A stretch of 64,000 nucleotides of DNA from Akebia trifoliata. Lineage: Eukaryota; Streptophyta; Magnoliopsida; Ranunculales; Lardizabalaceae. Position 1 is the first letter of the stretch; each line of letters starts with the position of its first letter. The stretch is taken from the NCBI GenBank assembly GCA_017979445.1, contig CM030710.1:11642248-11706247 (forward strand). Direction: 5' to 3'. Below are positions 52,801 to 58,492 of this stretch, piece by piece. The notes beneath the pieces are model-generated. The model made no database searches. It had not been told where the DNA came from and saw nothing but the letters and a program-made list of their open reading frames with translations. Both the position numbers and the translations under genes were made by a program.

Positions 52801-54118
52801 AACCCTACTAAAGAGGCTAACAAAATAGTGAATTAAAATTTCCCTCCCCCCAACTTAAATCGTGGACCATCTGTGTTTTCGAAGCAAAATCTTCATTAAT
52901 CTCTCTTCTACACAAGTTAATTTTTTCTTTAGGAGTTTAAGATCACCTTTCATCTTGCCTGCCCTTCATTTGGTAACTAGTTTACTTATTAATGCTGGTT
53001 TCGTGAAATTTATAGGTACAATACCAGCTAAGCTTCTCTTGCAGCTAACAACATCTTTCCGAGAAGGTGGATTACGAGACAGGAGTGGTACTTTCTTTTA
53101 CAAGGATCATCTCTACAAAAGCAACATCCCTGTGCTAGCGCTTGCTGGAGACCAGGATTTGATATGCCCACCTGAAGCTGTATATGGTAGGTTATATATT
53201 TGGAGAAAGTTGATATTTCTAAATAGAGCAGGAATTAATCATGAGAACTACTGCCACACCAACTTTTGCTAACACCTTCCCAAGATGTGTGCTATTCTTT
53301 GATGATTAACTTATGAATTGGGGTGGCGTTAGCAAAAGTTGGTGTGTCAATAGAATCTCTCTTAATCATTCAAAATTTTCTATCTCATTTTGTGCCTTTT
53401 TTTTTATTTTTTTATTTTAAAAAACTGTAATGGTGTGAATGGAGCAGAAACAGTCAAGATCATTCCTGAGCATTTTGTTACTTATAAAGTCTTTGGAGAA
53501 CCAGGTGGTCCGCATTATGCTCACTATGATTTGGTGGGAGGACGTTTGGTATGTTGTTACTCATTTTTTTAGAGAGCTTATATTGCAACAACTTTCTTTT
53601 ATGATAACACCAATCATAGAATTAAATGGGTGTGATGGGATGGGGACCAACTTTTTTTTTTCTTGTCATCACTCCTTATTCCTTCTCTCTTGGCCATGAT
53701 CTCTTGTTTGAAGATTTCTTGTTTAGGTGGAACTTAGTGTGGAGAGGTTGAGTGCTCCCTTGGGTGTTTCCTTTGTTTGTTTTTCTTTCTGTTTTGTTTC
53801 CCTTTGGCCTTTGGTGGTTATTTCTTTCTTTGAGGACTCCTTTGTCCTCTTTTCAATAAAATTTCTTGGTTATCAAAAAAAAAATTGTTAGTGTTGTAAA
53901 AAATTTGGTATGGCAATACAAGTTGTCTTCTTTTTTTGCCCTGGTTTTTTTTTCTTTGACGGTTAAGAGCTTAACCACAACAAAATAGTACACACTATTA
54001 CAGAAAAAAATTCTTTGAATTTTTTTTCATGGTTTTTGATATTTTTTTTCTTATGCAGGCGGTTGATCAAGTCTATCCTTGTATAGTTGAGTTCCTCAGT
54101 TGCCACGATGTGAAATGA
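9843..54118 (+). CDS. Alpha/beta-hydrolase-fold protein, At1g15060/At1g73750 type (9 exons, 589 aa)
   Basis: Nine exons join with consistent phases into 1,770 coding bases including the stop. The product resembles the plant alpha/beta hydrolases At1g15060/At1g73750, whose substrate is not known to me. The N-terminus (about 1-60) is rich in Ser, Arg and Ala with few acidic residues, which suggests an organelle (possibly chloroplast) transit peptide. Motifs in order are the strand-loop [11 protein letters not shown] (about 105-115), [19 protein letters not shown] (about 127-146), a helical polar insert (about 165-340), nucleophile motif GHSMGG (Ser374), acid motif GDQDLICPP (Asp527) and HYAHYD (His559 or His562). 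The start at 9843 was chosen because it is in frame with the conserved DWRLALWRY segment and gives a transit-like leader. The length is close to the family's usual size as I recall it, and no frame break is seen. The 44-kb span comes from transposon-filled introns 2, 4 and 6. Expression and substrate cannot be judged from sequence. Confidence 0.88.
10565..10642 (+). CDS. Gene 1 exon 2 (residues 98-123)
   Basis: Acceptor TATGTAG|GCACCT and donor GGG|GTGAAA bound 26 codons reading [20 protein letters not shown] and FDLSPG. The exon is too short for most ORF scans. It supplies the early strand and loop next to the active site. Confidence 0.85.
10643..10909 (+). other. Start of intron 2, unique sequence
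   Basis: AT-rich intron sequence with no gene or recognised repeat. Confidence 0.5.
10910..12160 (+). mobile_element. Truncated LTR, same family as the solo LTR in intron 6
   Basis: It begins TGTCAAGCACC, then AATTTCGAGGTGTGA, parallel to TGTCACGCCCC ... AATTTCGAGGCATGA at 48266. Later segments match closely: GGAGTTACCCAGCAGGAAAC versus 48690, GACTGATGTGAACATCT (about 11549 versus 48920), and TATCCTAGAATAAC (about 11939 versus 49312). The match fades near 12160, so the 3' half appears to be missing. A TSD was not found. Confidence 0.7.
12161..12673. other. Intron 2 sequence without recognised feature
   Basis: AT-rich with short poly-T runs. I see no gene or clear repeat boundary. Confidence 0.4.
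12679..12841 (+). repeat. Element A 5' LTR (163 bp)
   Basis: TGTTAGATTC ... CTACATAACA. It differs from the 3' LTR at about 6 positions over the first 96 bases, and it keeps a 55-60-base pyrimidine-rich stretch that the 3' copy lacks. Confidence 0.9.
12842..12853 (+). other. Element A primer-binding site
   Basis: TGGTATCGTAGG directly follows the LTR. It resembles the usual initiator-Met tRNA site TGGTATCAGAGC with a few changes. Confidence 0.7.
13353..15428 (+). pseudogene. Element A gag, protease and integrase, 5' part
   Basis: Degenerate Copia polyprotein. Gag starts [20 protein letters not shown] (13353). The protease motif is [12 protein letters not shown] (about 14277), where the usual DSG reads DCG. 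GAG-pre-integrase '[11 protein letters not shown]' lies near 14650 and integrase '[14 protein letters not shown]' near 15090. The frame runs into '[14 protein letters not shown]' (about 15390-15428), where element B breaks it. Several stops and frameshifts are present, so no full protein is possible. Confidence 0.85.
15429..15567 (+). repeat. Element B 5' LTR
   Basis: 139 bp. It differs from the 3' LTR at about 15 positions plus two small indels (about 11%). Confidence 0.88.
15568..15579 (+). other. Element B primer-binding site
   Basis: TGGTATCAGAGC is complementary to the 3' end of plant initiator-Met tRNA, as is standard for Copia elements. Confidence 0.85.
15580..16436 (+). other. Element B leader with repeated TTGCGAC/ACAGAGG units
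   Basis: Untranslated leader. CCACAGAGGCTTACGACACA, CCACAGAGGTTCGCGATACA and CTACAGAGGCTTGCGATCAT are spaced copies of one unit (about 16050-16220). Short frames here are not conserved genes. Confidence 0.5.
16437..18698 (+). pseudogene. Element B gag, protease and integrase, 5' part
   Basis: Degenerate polyprotein starting [20 protein letters not shown]. Gag has '[10 protein letters not shown]' and '[15 protein letters not shown]'. An intact CCHC zinc knuckle ([14 protein letters not shown]) lies at 17226-17267, and the protease motif [12 protein letters not shown] near 17524. '[16 protein letters not shown]' and integrase segments follow to '[10 protein letters not shown]' (about 18670-18698), where C is inserted. 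Numerous stops are present (for example QRQNND* near 16818). Confidence 0.88.
18699..18840 (-). repeat. Element C 3' LTR
   Basis: 142 bp, ending (minus strand) at the TSD GATAC and starting TGTTGAATAATTC. Confidence 0.9.
18841..23111 (-). pseudogene. Element C Copia gag-pol, near complete but broken
   Basis: On the minus strand gag starts at 23111 ([20 protein letters not shown]). The knuckle near 22290-22330 reads [14 protein letters not shown], so the second Cys is Ser. Protease [12 protein letters not shown] is near 22010. Integrase has '[16 protein letters not shown]', '[13 protein letters not shown]' and '[12 protein letters not shown]' (21050-21916). The connection and RT segments are '[20 protein letters not shown]', '[13 protein letters not shown]' and '[12 protein letters not shown]'. 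RNase H has '[14 protein letters not shown]' and '[14 protein letters not shown]' (19171-18848). Stops and frameshifts split it into about eight frames, so it is non-autonomous. Confidence 0.92.
23330..23600. repeat. Leader repeats of element C, about 65-bp unit
   Basis: Units containing CCTCCTAAACAGCACCTGCT and GCTACAG recur three to four times in the untranslated leader between gag start and PBS. B's leader has related TTGC-rich sequence. Confidence 0.6.
23710..23721 (-). other. Element C primer-binding site
   Basis: On the minus strand TGGTATCAGAGC follows the 5' LTR directly. Confidence 0.85.
23722..23861 (-). repeat. Element C 5' LTR
   Basis: 140 bp. The first bases on the minus strand read TATTGAA instead of TGTTGAA. 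Confidence 0.9.
23867..24694 (+). pseudogene. Element B integrase end and RT start, resumed after C
   Basis: After the GATAC duplication B continues '[15 protein letters not shown]', then a Pro/Ser-rich linker, 'ITHPEW', '[20 protein letters not shown]' (about 24385-24445) and '[12 protein letters not shown]' (about 24570). It breaks at 'VCRLRC' where D is inserted. Frameshifted in several places. Confidence 0.88.
24695..25906. mobile_element. Element D: 1.2-kb solo-LTR-like insertion in B
   Basis: Ends TGATGAG...CTCATCA are inverted repeats and start/end TG...CA. Flanks TTATC (24690-24694) and TTCTC (25907-25911) are a 5-bp TSD with one change. Removing it restores B's RT segment RLRCSLYGL, matching C's RLRRSFYGL. 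No coding sequence is seen. It contains GGGGATCGAACCCAAGAG near its left end. Size and ends fit a solo LTR; orientation was not determined. Confidence 0.8.
25912..27014 (+). pseudogene. Element B RT end and RNase H
   Basis: RT catalytic motif [12 protein letters not shown] is near 26050, followed by '[14 protein letters not shown]'. RNase H parts include '[19 protein letters not shown]' (about 26535-26595), '[14 protein letters not shown]' and '[14 protein letters not shown]' (26645-26896). Several stops. The polypurine tract follows. Confidence 0.87.
27015..27156 (+). repeat. Element B 3' LTR
   Basis: 142 bp, starting TGTTGAATAATTATG after the polypurine tract and ending TTCAACT before the TSD TGATC. 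Confidence 0.88.
27157..28963 (+). pseudogene. Element A integrase end, RT and RNase H, resumed after B
   Basis: It continues from A's 5' part with '[15 protein letters not shown]'. RT parts include '[14 protein letters not shown]' (about 27640), '[19 protein letters not shown]' (about 27870-27930), '[11 protein letters not shown]' and '[12 protein letters not shown]' (about 28137). RNase H includes '[14 protein letters not shown]' and '[15 protein letters not shown]'. The polypurine tract lies just before the LTR. Numerous stops. Confidence 0.88.
28964..29071 (+). repeat. Element A 3' LTR, internally deleted (108 bp)
   Basis: Same termini as the 163-bp 5' LTR but lacking 55-60 bases between GGGAGAACA and CTCTACATAACA. 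Confidence 0.88.
29077..30381 (+). other. End of intron 2
   Basis: Unique AT-rich sequence with a long T-run (about 30309-30330) and the acceptor TTTGCAG|TCTTCA. No gene is seen; the 105-residue frame at 29689 has no recognisable features. Confidence 0.5.
30382..31071 (+). CDS. Gene 1 exon 3 (residues 124-353)
   Basis: 230 codons in phase 0, from [20 protein letters not shown] to 'EEDIPAA', with donor GCG|GTGAGG. After the strand ending VRGAG comes a polar, probably helical insert with repeated 'LSERL/LSQRL' patterns (about 165-340), then '[17 protein letters not shown]', the approach to the nucleophile. This is the largest exon and the part least like generic hydrolases. Confidence 0.9.
31072..31563 (+). 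other. Intron 3
   Basis: Ordinary intron, GTGAGG ... TTGATTAATGTAG. No feature seen. Confidence 0.7.
31564..31666 (+). CDS. Gene 1 exon 4 with nucleophile motif
   Basis: [20 protein letters not shown] followed by [20 protein letters not shown] is the GxSxG nucleophile elbow (Ser374). Donor ATATG|GTAAGA leaves phase 1. Confidence 0.9.
32040..32912 (+). repeat. Tandem relics of a Copia gag segment in intron 4
   Basis: '[20 protein letters not shown]' (about 32080-32140) and '[20 protein letters not shown]' (about 32227-32290) are gag-like. A block of roughly 290 bp (GACAAATGGGAGACAAATAA ... GAGCATCCTAGGTGTGGAGC) recurs at 32460-32720 and its second half again at 32790-32912. A PBS-like TGATATCAGAGCATG lies at about 32758, so an old LTR element end may be mixed in. 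Heavily decayed. Confidence 0.55.
33045..33215. repeat. Two facing tRNA-like (SINE-head) sequences
   Basis: On the plus strand TTAGCTAAATTGGTAAGA (about 33047) and GGTTCAAACCC (about 33097) look like Pol III boxes A and B. On the minus strand GGACCCATAGCTCAGTTGGT (from about 33208) and GGTCATGGGTTCCAGTCC (about 33147) form a second pair. The acceptor arm does not close and the anticodon arm is unclear, so a functional tRNA is unlikely. Tails and TSDs were not resolved. Confidence 0.4.
33235..37930 (+). pseudogene. Element E gag-pol remnants
   Basis: Gag has '[16 protein letters not shown]' and '[20 protein letters not shown]' (33270-33400), is interrupted by a MITE, and resumes with 'RIYEIT' at 34151. 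A Gly/Arg-rich stretch (about 34480-34590) precedes the zinc knuckle [14 protein letters not shown] (about 34600-34645). Protease [12 protein letters not shown] is near 34845 and integrase 'TPQQNGV' near 35655. RT includes '[15 protein letters not shown]' and '[17 protein letters not shown]' (about 36975). RNase H includes '[15 protein letters not shown]' (about 37480). Many stops. Confidence 0.85.
33448..34142. mobile_element. hAT-type MITE (695 bp) inside element E gag
   Basis: Left end CAGTGTTGTCAAAT and right end (reverse complement) CCATGTTATCAAAT match 11 of 14. Flanks ATATTGCC (33440-33447) and ATATAACC (34143-34150) form an 8-bp TSD with two changes. Removing the insert joins gag 'GSIYIA' to 'RIYEIT'. 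The interior repeats GCATATG-like motifs and has no transposase frame. CAGTG ends with 8-bp TSD point to hAT. Confidence 0.82.
37943..38107 (+). repeat. Element E 3' LTR
   Basis: Starts TGTTAGATATATCAG directly after the polypurine tract. The end near TTCTACATA was judged by similarity to element A's LTR end. Confidence 0.65.
38469..38918 (+). mobile_element. hAT MITE copy 1 (450 bp), intron 4
   Basis: Ends TAGGGCATAAAATGGG and ...CAAGCCCTA are inverted. Flanks TTTTTCTC and CTTGTCTC match 6 of 8, as an aged 8-bp TSD. About 80% similar along its length to copy 2 at 39564 and in the same orientation. Confidence 0.78.
39092..39192 (+). CDS. Gene 1 exon 5
   Basis: Acceptor GGAAG|GT completes codon 388 (Gly), then [20 protein letters not shown] and [13 protein letters not shown] follow. 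Donor CTT|GTAAGT, phase 0. Confidence 0.85.
39305..39479 (+). CDS. Gene 1 exon 6
   Basis: Acceptor CACGCAG|GCAGAT. Reads [20 protein letters not shown], then [20 protein letters not shown] and [18 protein letters not shown]. Donor TTTT|GTAAGT leaves phase 1, completed as Cys480 across the 13.5-kb intron 6. This is the cap-like segment between the nucleophile and the acid. Confidence 0.88.
39564..40052 (+). mobile_element. hAT MITE copy 2 (489 bp), intron 6
   Basis: Ends TAGGGCATAAATGGGTTGG and CCAACCCATTTTAAGCCCTA. Flanks CTTTGCT and CTTTGCAT fit an 8-bp TSD with one lost base. The open frame on its minus strand is not a gene. Confidence 0.78.
40303..40514. mobile_element. Foldback MITE, about 212 bp
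   Basis: ATCCAGAATAGTGTCC ... GGTGTCTATGTGG on the left pairs with CCATGTAGACACC ... GGGACACTGTTCTGGAT on the right. The arms are about 48-55 bp and imperfect. TSD uncertain. Confidence 0.75.
40515..41356. other. Intron 6 sequence without recognised feature
   Basis: AT-rich, with no reading frame or repeat structure that I can assign. Confidence 0.45.
41357..41572. repeat. Foldback repeat with TGTGGAATGTGCA arms
   Basis: AAGACACTCAAATACACTCA then TGTGGAATGTGCATAGAACC (from 41427) pairs with GGGTCTATGCACATTCCACA then CAGTTGAGTGTATTTGTGGG (to about 41560). An extra partial left arm (TGATGTGGAATGTGCACAGA) precedes it at about 41376. Confidence 0.75.
42931..43714. mobile_element. Mutator-type MITE (784 bp)
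   Basis: The left end GGGACAATGAC and right end (reverse complement) GGGAGAATGAC continue as imperfect inverted repeats of about 50 bp (GAAAATATGTACCA / GAGAATATATACCA). Flanks TATATTACA and TATATTATA are a 9-bp TSD with one change, characteristic of Mutator-like elements. No transposase frame. Confidence 0.8.
43816..43845. repeat. (AT)n microsatellite
   Basis: About 15 AT units next to the left end of the following MITE. A second AT-run follows its right end. Confidence 0.9.
43846..44253. mobile_element. MITE with perfect 47-bp terminal repeats (408 bp)
   Basis: The left end GGGTCAGGTTCAAGGGCC... and the right end ...GGCCCTTGAACCTGACCC are perfect inverted copies over 47 bases. Inside lie two further hairpins (about 43918-44016 and 44095-44195), both based on GATTGAGCTGATTTTTTGTG. 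It sits in an AT-run, so the TSD cannot be told apart. The superfamily was not assigned. Confidence 0.85.
44519..44530 (+). other. Element F primer-binding site
   Basis: TGGTATTAGAAC matches the initiator-Met site TGGTATCAGAGC at 10 of 12 positions and lies two bases after the LTR. Confidence 0.65.
44550..48265 (+). pseudogene. Element F gag, protease, RT and RNase H remnants
   Basis: Gag starts [20 protein letters not shown] (44550) and has '[17 protein letters not shown]' (about 45350). Protease-like '[12 protein letters not shown]' is near 46300. RT has '[13 protein letters not shown]' and '[16 protein letters not shown]' (46872-47084), '[18 protein letters not shown]' (about 47140) and the catalytic site VVYFDDFF (about 47320). 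RNase H has '[20 protein letters not shown]' (about 47715-47780). Stops throughout. It ends in the linker before integrase ('[16 protein letters not shown]'), cut by the solo LTR. Confidence 0.82.
49520..49660. repeat. Tandem repeat, CGTGTCTTACACG unit
   Basis: Three imperfect copies of CGTGTCTTACACGACCCTTA followed by GAAGCAT, within the solo LTR. Confidence 0.6.
49858..50165. repeat. Three spaced palindromes ACAGCAACT...AGTTGCTGT
   Basis: Copies lie at 49858-49880, 49993-50015 and 50143-50165. Each has 9-bp perfect arms around a 5-base loop, and spacers of 112 and 127 bases are rich in CGTATAA units. They form part of larger tandem units of about 135-150 bp. Confidence 0.85.
50796..51935 (+). 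pseudogene. Element F integrase remnant
   Basis: '[20 protein letters not shown]' opens the zinc-binding part. '[20 protein letters not shown]' and '[20 protein letters not shown]' (about 50890-51000) follow, with the second HHCC Cys read as Trp. '[17 protein letters not shown]' (about 51030-51076) starts the catalytic core. A C-terminal '[20 protein letters not shown]' (about 51783) precedes the 3' LTR. Frameshifted. Confidence 0.85.
51939..52798 (+). repeat. Element F 3' LTR with internal duplication
   Basis: 860 bp. A unit of about 180 bp starting GACCAGGTTGG...AACC(T/C)AATTTTGATTTTAG is present twice (about 52058 and 52239) but once in the 5' LTR. Ends CCGCTATGTCA before TSD GGAAC. Confidence 0.82.
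52804..53015 (+). other. End of intron 6
   Basis: Unique sequence ending in the acceptor AATTTATAG|GTACAA. No other feature seen. Confidence 0.6.
53016..53186 (+). CDS. Gene 1 exon 7 with catalytic acid
   Basis: Completes Cys480, then [20 protein letters not shown] and [19 protein letters not shown], then [17 protein letters not shown]. Asp527 of GDQD is the likely catalytic acid. Donor TATG|GTAGGT, phase 1. Confidence 0.9.
53255..53346. repeat. Foldback in intron 7
   Basis: CACACCAACTTTTGCTAACA on the left and the complement TTAGCAAAAGTTGGTGTG on the right form arms of about 21 bp around a 48-base loop. It is probably a MITE remnant. Confidence 0.7.
53448..53548 (+). CDS. Gene 1 exon 8 with catalytic His
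   Basis: Completes Glu537, then [20 protein letters not shown] and [13 protein letters not shown]. His559 or His562 is the likely catalytic base. Acceptor GAGCAG|AA, donor TTG|GTATGT. Confidence 0.9.
53640..53884 (+). mobile_element. Possible 5'-truncated LINE tail in intron 8
   Basis: GGCCTTTGGTGGTTATTTC, GAGGACTCCTTTGTCCTC and TTTTCAATAAAATTTCTTGG followed by an A-run resemble 3' ends of plant L1-type LINEs. No coding part and no clear TSD. Confidence 0.4.
54059..54118 (+). CDS. Gene 1 exon 9 and stop
   Basis: Acceptor TTATGCAG|GCGGTT. Encodes [19 protein letters not shown] and TGA (54116-54118). Confidence 0.9.
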   Translation, partial: AVDQVYPCIVEFLSCHDVK

Positions 54119-54231
54119 TAATTTGACAAATTCTTTCCTTTTATTCTATGCACAAAAGAAAAGCTCCCAAAGTGTAGCTTTTGAATGTATGTATGCCAGT
54201 GTTGTATTTATATTTCTGGTTTTTTGTGGAA

Positions 54232-54237
54232 AATAAA
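54232..54237 (+). terminator. Polyadenylation signal of gene 1
   Basis: AATAAA lies 114 bases after the stop codon, a typical 3' UTR distance. Confidence 0.6.
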
Positions 54238-54634
54238 GTGAACATTTATCCAAATCAATTTGAATGTCCATTAAGGTTTATTGCAAAATGAAAATTTAAT
54301 AGGATTACAAAGTGCAGGGATATTTTGGGAAATTCATACCCCTAGGGATCAATGTCATGGGTATGTCTCGAACTCCATGATAAAGAGGTAGTCAGAAGCA
54401 ATCTAACAATTTTTCTTTAATCGATATTCAATGAATTGAATGCAAAAAATTTACCATTCATTTACAAAGTTTTTTTTTTTTCGAGTCTTACGGAATAAAT
54501 TTTTTATTATATTTTAGGTCTCTTACTATTTTAGTTGAATTATGCCTTTGTTCTAGTAAATTCTCTTTTAGGATAGAATTCTTACTATTCTAAATTGAAT
54601 CTTCCATGATACTTGTTATTATGAGAAAACTTTT

Positions 54635-54826
54635 TAAAATGAATAATGCTGAAGTGACCTCCGTCTGGAACCTGATATAGCACATCTTGACATGAAAATG
54701 TATGGGAACCATAGATGTTTTTCACCGAGATACGAGTGAAAAAGTATCTATGGTTCCTATCCTCTTTCATGTCAAAAAGTGCGATATGAGGTTCCGGCTT
54801 GAGGTCACTCCAGCATGACTATTTTA
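54635..54826. mobile_element. Foldback MITE between the convergent genes (192 bp)
   Basis: AAAATGAATAATGCTGAAGT then GACCTC on the left and GAGGTCACTCCAGCATGACT on the right start arms of about 90 bp each, meeting near TTTTTCACCGAGATACGAGT (about 54720). GGAACCATAGATG and CATCTATGGTTCC-like segments pair near the loop. TSD not resolved. Confidence 0.8.
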
Positions 54827-56797
54827 GAATACCTTTGAGATATTTGCGTGTACACTAACATCTTCCAGTTATCCTCTCGTGGCAAGATCACATCCCATCT
54901 CTCTCTCAAGGCATGATCACAACGAAAGATGACCACCAAACGTTGATAATGTTTCACCCTAAAAAATGTTGCAATGCCTCTATCAAGTCAAGATAATGAA
55001 GCACTTCTACTTTTCATTCTCATGCCATTCTCTACAATTGCTAAAGCCTATCTGAAGTGATTTTAAGGGTTCAAATTCCCTTAAAAAAAAAAAAAGGGTT
55101 ATATGGACCTCTTTTCTTTCCTTGACCTCTGAACTTCCAACCACCGATTTTCACAGAGAAGATGTTTACTGATCAAAACACAAGATTCCGGAGGGTTTTC
55201 AACTCTGATAAGTCTTGGATATCAGTACATTTTTTAAGGGATGTTTCTTAGTAGTACTTACTCCTGACCAAGCTCTGGGGTCAAATGTTCGAAAATTTTG
55301 TCAGATAGTGTACGAGATAGTACACTTGACTCAGCAAGGATGATGACAAGGCTTGATGATGTATATGCTTGCTAATTACCATCGCCATCGCCATTACCAT
55401 CGCCATCGCCATACTCTTACTACTTGGCCTTTCGCTTTGAGCAGTCCCTGTCCTTCCATCTTCCCTTGTTTCCTCTGCATTTTTTTTCTCCTAATTCTTA
55501 ACTCGAGTTTGTTTGTTAAGCCACCGCCTTCCTCGAATCAAATTCAGAGTCGTACTTTTGAAGGATCATGTCATTCATCTCTTCCTCTACAAGATACAAC
55601 CATTCTCAGTTCATTTTGCCTTTTAAAGATCTTCCTCTTTATTTTCATTCTTCATCTCCAAGACTTCTTGAAATGGACATTGAATTCTCAGAATTTGATA
55701 TTTACCTGCATTATTCCTCCAAATTTGAGTTAACTCTGGTCTTAGCATAGAGCTCTATGCTCATACAAAATGAGATCTACTACTTTCAATAGAGGGCGTA
55801 CTTGAAAATTCTCCGATGATAAAGTCAATTATATTTTTAGTAAGGAGATTACAAGTTAGAATTAGAATTTAGAATTGTATATTTTTGTCTTAAATGATCC
55901 ATTATTTATAGATTTCCTTTCCTGTTTCTGTAGAATTTTTTCCAACATGTTATTAGAAGGCCCCTTTTCAATTACTATTCTTTCTGAATCAAGATATTGG
56001 ATTTGTATCATGATAAACGGAACCTCACTGTCAACAATGATTTCAATACGTTTCTAATGTTAGTGATTTGAATATACCAGATATTTGGATGACGTCTTTC
56101 TGGTGAACTGTGTTCATGATCTTTCACTGGTTTATTTTCAGGATATGGTGTTTGTTTTCCATCAGGATGGACATTAGGGTTGGAGATAAGTATGAGTCAA
56201 CATGATTTGTTCTTCTCCCATAGATGTCGTCTCTTGTTTTGGGAGATTTTTTTGGATTCCCATATCGAGATTGGAGAGTTTAGGGGGTTGTCTTGATTTT
56301 CATGTGTTATGATCCACAAGATAATGATTTTCGGAGCTTGGATTCAAATTCCATGAGAAACCTTTTGGGTTTTTCCCATGGGTCCTATCTGCGTGTGAAT
56401 ACACTTTTATGGTTACTAGTAACAACTTCAATCTATAAGTTGGTTCCCAACTCTTCCTTTTCAACGTGGGACTAAAACAAATTACTAAGAGAAACAAAAG
56501 AAAAGAAAACATTGCAACTAGAGGAAAAAAAAATGGTGTTTAATATATTCACCCAAGAAATATACGAACTTACATATTTCCAACAGAAATTACACTTACA
56601 CCATAAGGAACATCAACAACAGAATTGGGGCAGAGTCAAAACTACAAAAGCTTGAGAGAAGAACAAACAACAGATGCTATAAGTTATTGAACAGGAGAAA
56701 GAGATGATTAACAGACTCAATATTTCTCTTAAATACAACTTGTGGAATGACACACATAAACTCCCCAAGAACAAAAACAAAACGATTCTCATACATC
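54827..56797. other. Intergenic spacer between convergent genes
   Basis: No gene is supported. A CCATCG/CCATTACC simple repeat (55377-55413) lies within the longest frame (55353-55733), which has no recognisable domain. The right end should contain the 3' UTR of gene 2. Confidence 0.5.
55377..55413. repeat. (CCATCG)n microsatellite
   Basis: Six hexamer units, CCATCG with CCATTA interruptions. Confidence 0.85.
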
Positions 56798-58492
56798 TTA
56801 CAAATCCTTTTCAATTCTTTTATTGTTAAAGAACTTGGCTAAATTAGGCATTGCCTTGGTCTTTTTCTTAAGAGAGATTGAACCTGAGCGAGCCACATAC
56901 CGAGCTCCTGGTGAGCTAGGCCTCCTTGGCTTTCCCCTTCTCATTGGTGTAGAGTTTCCATTATCTTTAATGGATTTTTCGGCCAATCCCACATCAATTT
57001 GCAAATTCGAACCTTCAGTATGTTGTCTTAACTTTCGTACTTCACCCTCAACTGCCACTTTTGCTGGCAATTGCTTCTCTTCCACCACTTTTCGCTCTCT
57101 TGTCTCTCTATGGGCTAATTCAGTCTTCATTAATATCTCCTTCTCACTAGCCTTTAGTGCTTCAATCCATGCTTGGGCAGCAGCGACCTTCATATCTGCA
57201 ATTTCTTCGACTCCTTCCGCACGCCCACTCAAGTACATGTACTCGAAATTCGTTATAGTTATAAAGGAATTATGCTGAGATGCTGAAGCTCTAGACTTCA
57301 TTGTTTTCTTAGTAAGAGTCTTCAAGTTTTCAAGAGCTATTATTTCTGAGGCTTTAATTACTTCAAGCTCTTGCATTGCATCTCGTAATTTCTCCTCGGC
57401 TATCTCAATCTCATCTTCGGTTTTCTGAGTTTCTTCTCTTATACTAATTGCTTCCTCAATTATTAATTCCCTCTCTTTCTTCGCTGTCTCCGCTTCGGTT
57501 TTTAACTGTTCAAGAGTGGTCGATAGATTCGATACAATTGCTTTAGCTTTTTCTTCGGCCGAGGTTACAGCTTCCAACTTCGACTTGGCTTTAAGAAGCT
57601 TGGAATTGAGATTTTGAACATCTAAGTCTTCTTTCTCTTCTAACTTGTTTAAACGAGATGTTTCTTCGGAAACATGTTTGAGTTCATCTCTTATAATATC
57701 CATCGAGGCCATGAATTGAAATCCTTCTTCTCTTATACTCTTTAATTCCTTCTTCGCTTCTTCAAGTTCTTCTCTTGCCGATTTTAGCAATGATAAAGTC
57801 CCTGATTCCCCCGAAGTTTCATTCATCTCTGAACTTTTCTCCATTGCTTTAACTAGCTTCAATTCATTCTGTAACACTTGAACATCAGAGGAGGTGATGG
57901 CCAATTTTGTTTCGATCTCCTTTGAGCGGTCAATCTGTCGAATAACATCCTTGATTCTCTTTTGAGTTTTCTCCATTATGGATGAGAATTGAGTGACTTC
58001 GGCTTCTTTCTGAGCTTTGATTGATCCGAATTCTCTAACTGCTTCGATCCTAGCCAACTCGACAAGAACTTGTTCTTCATCAACCTCCTCGATCTCTCTC
58101 CTTAGTGATTCGACCGAATTGGAATAAGACCTAATTCTCGAAGTCGAAGCTTCAGTTTCCTTATCCGCACGGGTTTTCGTTTCTAAGACATAAGCCATGT
58201 CGAGCTTAAGCTTACTCAATTCCTGTTTCACAAGTTCTAACTCCCTTAACACTTGGACATATTGGTAACTCTCCTCATCTTCTTGTCTTTCTGAATTCTT
58301 CAATGTCCCAAGCTTCCCCTTTTGTGATTTGGATTCCTCGATTCGAAGACTGAGATCCTTAACAGTCTTTCTTGCATAATCGAGTTCCGATTCTGCTTGG
58401 GCTTTCGCATTTTCGGCAATTAATTTGCTTTCATTGAATCGACCAAGATCTCTTTTCGCAAGATGGAGTTCTCTTGCTCTCGAAGGCGGCTT
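56798..58492 (-). CDS. Gene 2 coding exon 2
   Basis: 565 codons including stop, from KPPSRARELHLAKRDLGRFN (after one Lys) to RIEKDL. Uninterrupted, so this is the clearest single open frame in the window. The plus-strand frame opposite (56823-57278) is its shadow. Confidence 0.9.
   Translation of the reverse strand, partial: KPPSRARELHLAKRDLGRFNESKLIAENAKAQAESELDYARKTVKDLSLRIEESKSQKGKLGTLKNSERQEDEESYQYVQVLRELELVKQELSKLKLDMAYVLETKTRADKETEASTSRIRSYSNSVESLRREIEEVDEEQVLVELARIEAVREFGSIKAQKEAEVTQFSSIMEKTQKRIKDVIRQIDRSKEIETKLAITSSDVQVLQNELKLVKAMEKSSEMNETSGESGTLSLLKSAREELEEAKKELKSIREEGFQFMASMDIIRDELKHVSEETSRLNKLEEKEDLDVQNLNSKLLKAKSKLEAVTSAEEKAKAIVSNLSTTLEQLKTEAETAKKERELIIEEAISIREETQKTEDEIEIAEEKLRDAMQELEVIKASEIIALENLKTLTKKTMKSRASASQHNSFITITNFEYMYLSGRAEGVEEIADMKVAAAQAWIEALKASEKEILMKTELAHRETRERKVVEEKQLPAKVAVEGEVRKLRQHTEGSNLQIDVGLAEKSIKDNGNSTPMRRGKPRRPSSPGARYVARSGSISLKKKTKAMPNLAKFFNNKRIEKDL

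Noticed and set aside
55353..55733. 126-residue frame between the two genes
   Set aside because: Begins in a CCATCG microsatellite and has no recognisable domain or supporting gene structure.
56823..57278. 151-residue plus-strand frame
   Set aside because: Antisense shadow of the coiled-coil exon of gene 2.
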